Assembly: GCF_003583365.1 (NCBI RefSeq)
Contig: NZ_QXED01000002.1
Coordinates: 434,001 to 498,000 of the forward strand
DNA from: Fibrisoma montanum
GTDB taxonomy: Bacteria; Bacteroidota; Bacteroidia; Cytophagales; Spirosomataceae
DNA: 64,000 nucleotides
Direction: 5' to 3'
Positions 52,188-61,567 of this stretch are shown in pieces. The number at the start of each line of letters is the position of its first letter. Positions within the stretch are counted from its first letter, which is position 1. A program made the position numbers and the translations under genes. The notes beneath the pieces are model-generated. The model was not told the origin of the DNA. It searched no databases and was given only the letters and a program-made list of their open reading frames with translations.

Positions 52188-53316
52188 ACTGATGGAGGTG
52201 TTTTATGACTTTGGGAATGGTAAAGTAAACGGTAGTGCCGCTGCCGACGACGCTATCGAGCCAGATCTGACCGCCGTAAATATCAATAACCTTTTTACAG
52301 GTAGCAAGTCCGATGCCGGTTCCGGAGTATTCGTTTCGGCCGTGCAGCCGTTGAAAAATCTGAAATACCCGCTCGAAATACTGCTGTTCGATGCCGATGC
52401 CATTGTCGCTGATAGCGAACCGGTATTGTTGAATCTCGTCCATAACCTGGATTTTGACGTAAGGAGCTACGCCGGGACGCCGGTATTTAAGAGCGTTGGT
52501 AATCAGATTCTGAAAGAGTTGTTTCAGATCGGTTCCGTGTCCCATGATAGTCGGCAAAACGGATTTGTCGATCGTGGCACCGGTCGCCTGGATTTCGGCC
52601 TGCAGCTCTTCAGTAATCTCATTAACCAATCGGTTCAGATCGACGGGTATGTAGGCCATGTCGCTGCCCACCCGCGAAAATTCCAGTAAATCCCTGATCA
52701 GATGCCGCATCCGTTCGGCAGCCGCCGACGATACCGTAATGAGTCGCCGGGCATCGTTGTCGAGCTGGTTACCGTGTTTGGCTTCGAACAGCGTCAGGTA
52801 GCTGGTGATGGTTTTCAACGGCGACTGCAGATCGTGGGAGGCAACGTAGGCAAACTGCTGGAGTTCCTGATTGGAGCGGGTCAGCTCCTGCATGGCCAGT
52901 TGCCGGTACGACAGTTCGCGGTCGTATTCGCGGGACGTGCGCAGCCCAACGGCCTCCTTGAAATAGCGAACCAGCGCAATCACCGTCGCCACGGACACGA
53001 CACCCGTGAAAAAGCGGATCAGGGCGTTGATCCGGTAGGCCGGTAGCCAGAACATCATGGCGTCGATAAGGTGCGTAAGGCCGCAAAGAAGAATAAACGC
53101 ACCAAACAGCCAGAATACACCCGGAAGCGGTACGCCCTTTTTTATGATGACAAACCGGATCAGAATCAGCGGAATTGCCATGTAGGCCAGCCAGATGGTC
53201 AGGTCCGAGAGAATGTATAACCAGCCGTGAAAGTCGGACCAGGTTCCGCAAAGCCATCGGGGAGGCCAGTCGCCCATATCCGTCAGGCGACGAAAGAAAT
53301 CAAAAACTTGCTCCAT
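52153..53316 (-). CDS. Sensor histidine kinase with ethylene-receptor-type membrane domain
   Basis: A 387-residue kinase. Three membrane segments (about 33-58, 66-90, 96-118) precede a coiled coil, a HisKA domain with H161 in VASHDLQSPLKT and a HATPase domain (NALKYRR, DNGIGIEQQ, GTGIGLATCKK). The membrane domain contains D38, Y45, I48, P49, I75, C78 and H82. These correspond with a constant offset of 13 to Asp25, Tyr32, Ile35, Pro36, Ile62, Cys65 and His69 of plant ETR1, residues known to be needed for ethylene binding through copper. Thus a copper/ethylene-like ligand sensor is inferred. Unlike ETR1 there is no GAF domain. The response regulator gene overlaps its 3' end. Confidence 0.87.
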   Translation of the reverse strand: MEQVFDFFRRLTDMGDWPPRWLCGTWSDFHGWLYILSDLTIWLAYMAIPLILIRFVIIKKGVPLPGVFWLFGAFILLCGLTHLIDAMMFWLPAYRINALIRFFTGVVSVATVIALVRYFKEAVGLRTSREYDRELSYRQLAMQELTRSNQELQQFAYVASHDLQSPLKTITSYLTLFEAKHGNQLDNDARRLITVSSAAAERMRHLIRDLLEFSRVGSDMAYIPVDLNRLVNEITEELQAEIQATGATIDKSVLPTIMGHGTDLKQLFQNLITNALKYRRPGVAPYVKIQVMDEIQQYRFAISDNGIGIEQQYFERVFQIFQRLHGRNEYSGTGIGLATCKKVIDIYGGQIWLDSVVGSGTTVYFTIPKVIKHLHQYAQADSVHSLN

Positions 53317-53474
53317 GAGTGAGTTACAAACGAGTACAGGGCGTGTATAACTTGCCTGACGTCGACTGACTGTGCGTACGGGTCGCGGGGACTACAGGCA
53401 GTTTGCACGTATAAAACTACCAAATAATACCATAAACAGCAGGTCCGCCGAAAGAGATGTGATGAAAGTTTTAG

Positions 53475-53482
53475 TATGTTTG
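53475..53482 (+). promoter_or_regulatory. TAnnTTTG element before a short open frame
   Basis: TATGTTTG is an exact match to the Bacteroidota -7 element, 28 bases before the ATG at 53511. No -33 TTTG was found at the usual spacing. Confidence 0.35.
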
Positions 53483-53510
53483 CCTACTACGTTTTTTATA
53501 CACTCGCTAC

Positions 53511-53624
53511 ATGAAAAAACAACTACTAATGCCAGCTTTTCACTCCAGCCCTCCGTTCTCATTCAGCCTGCAACAGGCTGTTACCCTACAGACTGCCTCT
53601 CAGGCTGTTTGTCTATCTTCCTGA
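53511..53624 (+). CDS. Putative 37-residue peptide, doubtful
   Basis: ATG AAA AAA opens a 37-residue frame, MKKQLLMPAFHSSPPFSFSL and on to VCLSS, 28 bases after an exact -7 promoter element. No RBS or homology can be seen. An overlapping longer frame (53462-53713, ending QYGQIVSVVKTK) is an alternative, and neither may be real. No modification or transport genes for a small peptide are nearby. Confidence 0.2.
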   Translation: MKKQLLMPAFHSSPPFSFSLQQAVTLQTASQAVCLSS

Positions 53625-54083
53625 CCGACTTCGTATACATTATCCCGTTCGATCAGGAGTCGGCGGCCGAAGGGCAATACGGTCAAATTGTGTCGGTTGT
53701 TAAGACGAAGTAATCGGTAGTTCGCCAATTTTCGTATGTATACAAATAGGCTCCGTTGGTATTCGGGGTACTTGACCACCTACTACGCTATTTGAGTTAC
53801 GAGAAAGGAAAATAAACCACGGGTTGGTTGCCCGTGCAGACACACTTTTCCGGTAATGTCATAGCCACTGCCAGTGCAACGCTGATCCGTTCCCACCGAT
53901 CTGTTACGGCACCATACCTGTCGTTACATTAGATGCAGATACGTAGAATCAGGATCTGCAAACCCAAAGAACAGTGTCGCCGTTGTAAACAGAGGTACGG
54001 CACTCGAAACGTACAGTTCTATCCAACTAATGTGCAAAATCGGAGTTCGCCGGATGGTGACTTCTGGTTGTACTTTACACTCT

Positions 54084-54869
54084 ATGGACCCGATCAATAT
54101 ATTAATTGTTGAGGATGAAGCTATTTTGAGAATGGACTTGTCGCAACGGCTGTCGCAGATGGGGTATCAGGTTGTTGCCGTGGCCGATAACGGCCCCCGG
54201 GCCCTTGCATTGTATCAGGAACACTCTATTGACCTGGCGCTGCTCGACATACATATTCTGGGCGAGTGGGATGGTATTGAAACGGCCCGTCGGATGCGGC
54301 AGATCAGGCCGATACCCGTAATTTTTCTGACGGGGCTGACCGATAACGATACGTTTGCGCGTGCGCGGACGGTGTCGCCGGCTGCCTATATCTCCAAACC
54401 CTTCAATGATTTCAGCCTGCGGAGTGCCATTGATCTGGCCGTCCAGAATTTTGCTCTGCCGCCCGCTACCGATGAATCGGCTACGGAGTCGACTGCTGAT
54501 CATACCCTTCCGGAAGGAGCCGAACCGATTGGGAAAGGGGAATTGATTCTGCATACCAGGGAATACGTGTTTATCAAGCAGAATTACCGGTTTACGAAGT
54601 TCCGGATCGACGACGTACTGTATCTGCATTCCGAAGGCAACTACACGGACATCATCACGAAAGAATCCAAATACACGCTTCGGCTGGTGCTCGGTAAAGT
54701 ACTGGAAAAGCTACAGACCCCCGACATCGTGCGTACGCATCGTTCGTACGCCGTGAACCTGCGGCACGTTGATTCGTTCAGTGAACACGAAATTTACATC
54801 CGATCGCACTGCATACCCGTCGGGCGGAGCTACCGCGGGGAGTTTATGAAAGGATTCGAGTTTAAGTAA
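54084..54869 (+). CDS. LytTR-family response regulator
   Basis: A 261-residue regulator with receiver (E10, D11; phosphoacceptor D55 in LALLDIHILGEWDG; lysine in ISKPFND) and a C-terminal LytTR domain (FIKQNYRFTKFRIDDVLYL, VRTHRSYAVNLRHVD). The ATG at 54084 gives the family start MDPINILIVEDEA. No kinase is directly adjacent: the LytS-type kinase is distant, while the 7TM-type kinase at 56831 lies beyond the ABC-F gene. It is an orphan regulator within the window. Confidence 0.9.
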   Translation: MDPINILIVEDEAILRMDLSQRLSQMGYQVVAVADNGPRALALYQEHSIDLALLDIHILGEWDGIETARRMRQIRPIPVIFLTGLTDNDTFARARTVSPAAYISKPFNDFSLRSAIDLAVQNFALPPATDESATESTADHTLPEGAEPIGKGELILHTREYVFIKQNYRFTKFRIDDVLYLHSEGNYTDIITKESKYTLRLVLGKVLEKLQTPDIVRTHRSYAVNLRHVDSFSEHEIYIRSHCIPVGRSYRGEFMKGFEFK

Positions 54870-54951
54870 GGCGCTTACTGGTCAGGTCCGGCCTTCGGGC
54901 GCGAACTGACCTAAAATACGCAGCCGGTCCCGACAATGGCGTAAATTTTCG

Positions 54952-54959
54952 TACCTTTG
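54952..54959 (+). promoter_or_regulatory. TAnnTTTG element of the ABC-F gene
   Basis: TACCTTTG is an exact Bacteroidota -7 match, 28 bases before the ATG at 54988, an ordinary leader length. Confidence 0.5.
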
Positions 54960-54966
54960 CGGTTAA

Positions 54967-56619
<1,653 letters not shown>

Positions 56620-56643
56620 GTTTAAAGCACATACTATTGTTTG

Positions 56644-56679
56644 AAAAGCCGCGCCAGCAGAAGCTGAGCGCGGCTTTTT
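56644..56679 (+). terminator. Intrinsic terminator of the ABC-F gene
   Basis: Stem AAAAGCCGCGC / GCGCGGCTTTT (11 bases), loop of 13, ending in five T. Confidence 0.88.
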
Positions 56680-56830
56680 GCTGCCTGAAGCCAGGCCGGC
56701 GGAGTGGTGGCTGGTTGTTTTTCCGCAATAGAAATTGAAAATCGTTTGAAGGTAATTGGTTTAGGTTAAGTATATTAAGCCATCTTTTGTAGTTGCCTTA
56801 TCCCTGCCTTAGCGTTTGATTTCCCCGCTC

Positions 56831-59041
56831 ATGAAGTTACTGTCACTCGTCGTGCTCCTGTTCCTGATCGGGGAGCAGGTACTGGGTCAGGCCGTGGTTC
56901 GTATTGACAGCTTACCCGCACAGGGCGTAGTGCTCAATCAGGGCTGGCGGTGGCAGGCGGGCGATAATCCCAATTGGGCGAAGGCAGACGTGGATGATCG
57001 GCACTGGCCGACTATCGATCCGACCCAAAACATCACTGAGCTGGCCCAAATCCAGCAAACGTCCATCGGCTGGCTGCGGCTGCATCTTCGGTTCGATTCT
57101 ACCTTAACCAGCCAGGTGATCAGCCTGCTTGTTGATCAGCAGGTCGCTTCGCAGATTTACCTGAACGGACGGCTCATTGGTCAGTTTGGTCGGGTAAGCG
57201 CCAATCCGGACCAGGTAGAAGCTTACAATCCATCCGGAGCGGATCAGGCTCTGTGGCAGGCCACCCATTTTCAGGTAGATACTCAGCCTCACCAGGTGCT
57301 GGCGGTACGTTTCGCGCGGCAACCGAAAATTCCTTACTTTAAATTTTGGGGTCAGCCGATTCCCTTTCTGCTCATCAAGCTCCACCAGGCGGACCAGCGC
57401 AACCAGTATCGCATGGATAGCGTCGGTAATTTTGATGCTACGTTTCTGGACTACTTCAAGGGGGGACTGTTTCTGATCCTGTCCCTGCTGCATCTTCTGT
57501 TTTATAAATGGTATCCGGCCCAGAAAGTTAATGCCTGGTTTGGGCTTTATTGCTTCCTGGCTGCCTGGGCTTATCTGAACCAACCCCTTATTTATCAATA
57601 CGTTCATAGTGTGCCTCTACGGATGTACGGGGCCGTTGGGCAGTTGGTACTTTACTTTGGGGGGCATCTGGCTTTTCTGGGAGCCGTTTATATCATTTTT
57701 GATAAACGCATCGGGGTGCTGTTCTACACCGCCCTTCTGGTCTTTACCGTTTATGTTATCCTGTTCGCCTTACAGGTAAATATGCCCGATGGGCTGAGCA
57801 TTTTACTGGCCCTGCTGCTGACAGATGTTCAGGCAACCCGACTGCTGTTGCTGGCCGCCCGTAAACGGGGGCCGGAATACTGGATTCTTACCATGGGGGG
57901 GATCGGTTTCATCGTCTTTCTGATTGCCTACATAGCCGTTCCGTTCTTACCCGTAACGGTCTTCACTAAACACATCCTACTGCATGTGTTTTATAATTTC
58001 AGTACGCTCAGTTCCCCGGTCAGTGTGACCCTGTTTCTGGCTACACGGTTTGCGCAAACCAACCACTCACTGGCCGAAAAACTGTTGGAGGTCGAAGCCC
58101 TATCGGCTCAGACGCTGGCGCAGGAACAGGAGAAACAACATCTGCTGACCACCCAGAACGAAACCCTTGAAGAGCAGGTAAGCATCCGCACTGCCCAGTT
58201 GAGTCAGTCCCTGAACGAGTTGAAAGAAACGCAGGCACAACTGATTCAGAAGGAAAAACTGGCCAGTTTAGGGGAACTCACCGCCGGCATCGCGCACGAG
58301 ATTCAAAACCCATTGAACTTCGTCAATAACTTTTCGGAAGTGAGCACTGAGCTCATTGAGGAACTGAAAGAAGGGCCGTTTCAACAGCTGCCTGAATCCG
58401 ACAAAGAACATGCCGGGGAAATTCTGAGTGATCTGGAACAGAACCTGCAAAAGATCACCCAGCACGGCAATCGGGCCAGTCGGATTGTCAAGGGCATGTT
58501 AGAACACTCCCGCAGCAGCCCCGGGGAGCGTCAAGCCACCGACCTGAACGCGTTGGCAGATGAATACCTACGACTGGCTTATCAAGGACAGCGGGCCAGA
58601 GACAAGGCGTTTCAGTGTCGGGTAGTGACCAACTTTGATTCCGCGTTAGGCCGGGTAGACGTAGTACCGGCGGAGATAGGCCGGGTACTGCTAAATTTGT
58701 TGACCAATGCATTTTATGCGGTCAATGAGCAGCGCAAAGCGGCTTCCGCAGACTATACGCCCACCGTTTGGGTCAGTACCTTGCAAAAAGCAGAACCAGG
58801 TGGACAGCGGGCGGTCGAAATCCGCATAGCCGACAACGGAACGGGCATAGCGGAATCCGTGAAGGCCAAGATTTTTCAACCTTTCTTCACGACTAAACCC
58901 ACCGGCGAGGGGACGGGCCTGGGGCTGTCACTAAGCTACGATATCATCACCCAGGGCCATCAGGGTTCCTTACAAGTTAGCAGTGAAGAAGGGCAGGGGA
59001 CTGAGTTTATGATTCAGCTTCCTCAACTGGAAAAAGTTTGA
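56831..59041 (+). CDS. 7TM-type sensor histidine kinase
   Basis: A 736-residue kinase. The ATG at 56831 gives a signal peptide (MKLLSLVVLLFLIGEQVLGQ). A periplasmic beta-sandwich follows (about 25-190; GWLRLHLRFDSTL, QIYLNGRLIGQFG), then seven membrane segments (about 215-410), a coiled coil (EKLLEVEALSAQTLAQEQ), HisKA with H489 in GIAHEIQNPLNF and HATPase with NLLTNAFYAV and GTGLGLSLSYD. This is the 7TMR-DISM architecture. No response regulator is next to it; the orphan LytTR regulator at 54084 is the nearest candidate. Confidence 0.9.
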   Translation: MKLLSLVVLLFLIGEQVLGQAVVRIDSLPAQGVVLNQGWRWQAGDNPNWAKADVDDRHWPTIDPTQNITELAQIQQTSIGWLRLHLRFDSTLTSQVISLLVDQQVASQIYLNGRLIGQFGRVSANPDQVEAYNPSGADQALWQATHFQVDTQPHQVLAVRFARQPKIPYFKFWGQPIPFLLIKLHQADQRNQYRMDSVGNFDATFLDYFKGGLFLILSLLHLLFYKWYPAQKVNAWFGLYCFLAAWAYLNQPLIYQYVHSVPLRMYGAVGQLVLYFGGHLAFLGAVYIIFDKRIGVLFYTALLVFTVYVILFALQVNMPDGLSILLALLLTDVQATRLLLLAARKRGPEYWILTMGGIGFIVFLIAYIAVPFLPVTVFTKHILLHVFYNFSTLSSPVSVTLFLATRFAQTNHSLAEKLLEVEALSAQTLAQEQEKQHLLTTQNETLEEQVSIRTAQLSQSLNELKETQAQLIQKEKLASLGELTAGIAHEIQNPLNFVNNFSEVSTELIEELKEGPFQQLPESDKEHAGEILSDLEQNLQKITQHGNRASRIVKGMLEHSRSSPGERQATDLNALADEYLRLAYQGQRARDKAFQCRVVTNFDSALGRVDVVPAEIGRVLLNLLTNAFYAVNEQRKAASADYTPTVWVSTLQKAEPGGQRAVEIRIADNGTGIAESVKAKIFQPFFTTKPTGEGTGLGLSLSYDIITQGHQGSLQVSSEEGQGTEFMIQLPQLEKV

Positions 59042-59104
59042 TGGTCACCTGTAGGGTGGAAGGTAAGAAACCAATCAGCACATCAACTGTTGGAATACGG
59101 TACC

Positions 59105-59174
59105 ACGGCTATCACCGTCAGCGGTCAACCCAATAGCCTCAGTGATAACTTGATAACCAATAGTGAGCTGGGTC
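59105..59174 (+). repeat. Left copy of a 70-base direct repeat
   Basis: Same length as the right copy at 60128-60197 and strongly similar; the last 39 bases match at 35 positions. The differences fall mostly at every third base, and both translate to a segment with NLITNSELG, so this looks like duplicated coding remnant. Together the copies bracket the MNT/HEPN genes. No gene is seen in 59042-59337 otherwise. Confidence 0.75.
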
Positions 59175-59337
59175 AGGGCCTGCATGAAGCCGCAGCGCGG
59201 GGAGCGGTGGAGCGGTAGTGTAAGTCCGCCATCTTGCCAGATGAACTTTGTGGCAAACCATGGGCTTCAACTGATTGCTCCCGGTTTTGGTGTTTTTTAT
59301 CCTGGTGAAGTTTATAACTTAGCTGAAAAAGCCTGCT

Positions 59338-59673
59338 ATGCCGATGCCCTTTTCGCACTTTGTTGAATCAGTGGCTACCGAATTCAAACAGGAGCTTCAA
59401 ACTATGTACGGCGACCAATTCATTGGCTTGGTTCTGTTTGGTTCCTACGCTCGTGGTGACTATCAGCCGGAATCAGACATGGATTTTGCTGTCGTGCTGA
59501 AAGATCCTGCTACTCGACCGGCGGCCGAAATCGTCCGACTAGCTCCCCTCAGTGCTGAACTTAGTCTCAAGCATGGCGTCTTGGTTTCAATCTTGCCCGT
59601 ATCTGAGCAGAAACTCAATACGTCCGGGCAGAGTGTATACGAAGCCATTCGGCAGGAAGGGATTCAGTTATGA
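59338..59673 (+). CDS. MNT-type nucleotidyltransferase antitoxin
   Basis: A 111-residue minimal nucleotidyltransferase. LFGSYARGDYQPESDMDFAV carries GS at 35-36 and the D47/D49 metal pair of the fold. In MNT/HEPN pairs this protein AMPylates and silences the HEPN toxin. The stop overlaps the start of the HEPN gene (ATGA), and the two sit between direct repeats. An in-frame ATG 6 bases on is an equally possible start. Confidence 0.88.
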   Translation: MPMPFSHFVESVATEFKQELQTMYGDQFIGLVLFGSYARGDYQPESDMDFAVVLKDPATRPAAEIVRLAPLSAELSLKHGVLVSILPVSEQKLNTSGQSVYEAIRQEGIQL

Positions 59674-60077
59674 GCAAATTGTATGAAGCTCAGCGGGCCT
59701 TAGAACGAGCTGAGGATACGCTACATGAATCGGCTCATGACTTAACGGGTGGTTTTACAATTGCAGCGGCAAACCGTGCCTATTACGCTATTTTCTATTG
59801 CCTCACTGCTTTGCTATACACCGAGGGTTTACATACAAAGCGTCATTCCGGAGCCCAGGGGAAGTTTCATGAATTGTTTATTCGAACCGGTCGATTTCCC
59901 CGAGAAACAATCGTATGGGTACAATTAACGTTTCAGCTTCGTCAATCGGGCGATTATGATTTAGAAGCGGACATTACTGTTGAAGAAGCTCGCCAATCGC
60001 TTGACTACGCCCATGAGTTTTACGCGCTCACAAAGGAGTATGTGGATGACCACATAAAAAGCCGACAAACACCGTAG
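59670..60077 (+). CDS. HEPN-domain toxin partner
   Basis: A 135-residue all-helical protein with the HEPN pattern NRAYYAIFYCLTALL (R36) and ERAEDTLHESAHDL before it. HEPN partners of MNT proteins are RNases or tRNA-cutting toxins, with the Rx4-6H motif not clearly visible here, so activity should be treated as inferred. It overlaps the MNT gene by 4 bases. Confidence 0.87.
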   Translation: MSKLYEAQRALERAEDTLHESAHDLTGGFTIAAANRAYYAIFYCLTALLYTEGLHTKRHSGAQGKFHELFIRTGRFPRETIVWVQLTFQLRQSGDYDLEADITVEEARQSLDYAHEFYALTKEYVDDHIKSRQTP

Positions 60078-60127
60078 AGGTTTACAAGAACCATGCTGTG
60101 GCATAAGTGATGTCGGGACGCGATAGC

Positions 60128-60197
60128 ACGGTAATCATTGGCAGCAGCCAATCTAATGGCCTCATTTATAACTTAATAACCAATAGTGAGCTGGGCC
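60128..60197 (+). repeat. Right copy of the 70-base direct repeat
   Basis: Pairs with 59105-59174. It reads STVIIGSSQSNGLIYNL then ITNSELG in the frame matching the left copy. The two copies lie 1023 bases apart, enclosing the MNT/HEPN genes. Confidence 0.75.
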
Positions 60198-60257
60198 GGA
60201 GTGCCAAAAAAAGACTGAACGACTACGTTCCGGCCTAGTTGTAACTCGCCCTGATCC

Positions 60258-61136
60258 TTAATTAATCGGCTCTTCATTCAGAATGTCCCGGTGAATCTGT
60301 CCGGGCAGCAACCGATACACAGGAATCTTTACGCGAAACTGCTTGCAAAATCGTCGGATGGCTTCGTCGATTTCTGCGTGCGAATACCGCGACGAAAAAT
60401 GGCCCAGAATCAGGATGTCGATGCGCAGGTCGGCTACGATTTGCAGCACGGACTCCAGCGTACTGTGTCGGTTGCGGTTCATGTCTAGCCCCGCAAACTC
60501 GTCATTAGTTAGAAACGTGGCCTCGTGAATCAGGATGCCGGTAGTATCCCACTGCTCAAAATTTTCTATGGGTGTATCGCCGGAGTAGGCTAGTAGGTTC
60601 GTGCGGACTTCATACGTCATGTTTTCCCTGCCAATGTCGCTGGCCAACTGACGGAGGGTTTCGCCGGGCAGGGATAACAGATCCGGTTTCAGCTTGTGCC
60701 TGACCTGATAGACCTGATAGCCCAGGCTTTTTACCTCGTGCGGCTGCGCCCGGATGACGTGGTTATTACGTACTGATTTTACAAACGTATCGTTCTGAAT
60801 CTCGACGTGTTCGTCGGCGCGGACGGGCGTCCAGCGGGTTTGCTTCACCCGTTCGTCCAGTTGCTTACTGAAGGTTTCCAGGGCCGGAAACGACCCTGAA
60901 TCGGCGGGGAAGAACAATTGCGGAAAGCCTTCCCGCGCGTTGAGTTCATTTAGTCGCAGCAGGCCCGTTACGTGGTCGCGGTCGGCGTGGGAAATGAAAA
61001 TGTGGTCGATCTTGCGGGATTTTTGGAGTAAGGAAGCTGATACGCCATCTCCGGCGTCGAAGAGCAGGCGAAGTTCTTCAATGAAATACCAGGTCGAGAA
61101 CAGGGCCGTTGAGTAGCCGGTTATGGTCAGAGTCAT
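60258..61136 (-). CDS. Metallo-beta-lactamase fold hydrolase (RNase Z-like)
   Basis: A 292-residue enzyme from the ATG at 61136, MTLTITGYSTALFSTW; an upstream frame adds a non-homologous stretch. The metal site is HADRDH at residues 50-55 plus H-bearing blocks ILIHEATFL and ILGHFSSRY. These features and the length are close to ribonuclease Z/ElaC-like hydrolases, and the motif HEATF is shared with that family. tRNA 3' processing is possible, but a different phosphodiesterase role cannot be excluded. It diverges from the GT39 gene. Confidence 0.8.
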   Translation of the reverse strand: MTLTITGYSTALFSTWYFIEELRLLFDAGDGVSASLLQKSRKIDHIFISHADRDHVTGLLRLNELNAREGFPQLFFPADSGSFPALETFSKQLDERVKQTRWTPVRADEHVEIQNDTFVKSVRNNHVIRAQPHEVKSLGYQVYQVRHKLKPDLLSLPGETLRQLASDIGRENMTYEVRTNLLAYSGDTPIENFEQWDTTGILIHEATFLTNDEFAGLDMNRNRHSTLESVLQIVADLRIDILILGHFSSRYSHAEIDEAIRRFCKQFRVKIPVYRLLPGQIHRDILNEEPIN

Positions 61137-61567
61137 TTGCTCGGGGAAACAATTGGTAATGTATGTCAGCAACCCGATGCCCGGCCGGATGTTTACTAGC
61201 TGACGGTGAGCAAGACCCTGCGGGGTTAGTAGCCGCCGATATTCCGCCGAAAAAATACGTAGCGGCATCACCAGCGCTTTGACCGGTCAAACGTTGGTGA
61301 AAAGCAACCGCCCGATGTCTGTACTTTTTGTGAACTGGTCCGCAATACGGCTTCCAGAACTGTATAGCCAGATTATATGAAACAGCCGATAACCGGTTGA
61401 TAACTACAACTTTGTTTTTATGAAGCCTTCGGCTAAATAGAAACATGGCATAGTCCTTGTCCGGTCTAATGTCAAAGGACTGGCGTATAAGTAATTTACA
61501 ATCAGTAATTTATAGAAGGGTTATTCTATGCGTGGCCGGTTCTCACCAACTTGTAACAAACGGTTGT

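Larger units (their letters stand above)
53317..54083. other. Intergenic region, 767 bases
   Basis: Separates the sensor kinase (minus) from the LytTR regulator (plus). It contains an exact TATGTTTG -7 element at 53475 and short open frames around 53462-53713 of uncertain value. No tRNA-like clover, repeat or longer gene was seen in 53720-54083. Confidence 0.5.

Noticed and set aside
53317-54083. Search for a tRNA or small RNA gene in the long gap
   Set aside because: A GTTCGATC string near 53648 recalls a T-arm, but its flanks do not pair and no acceptor stem fits.
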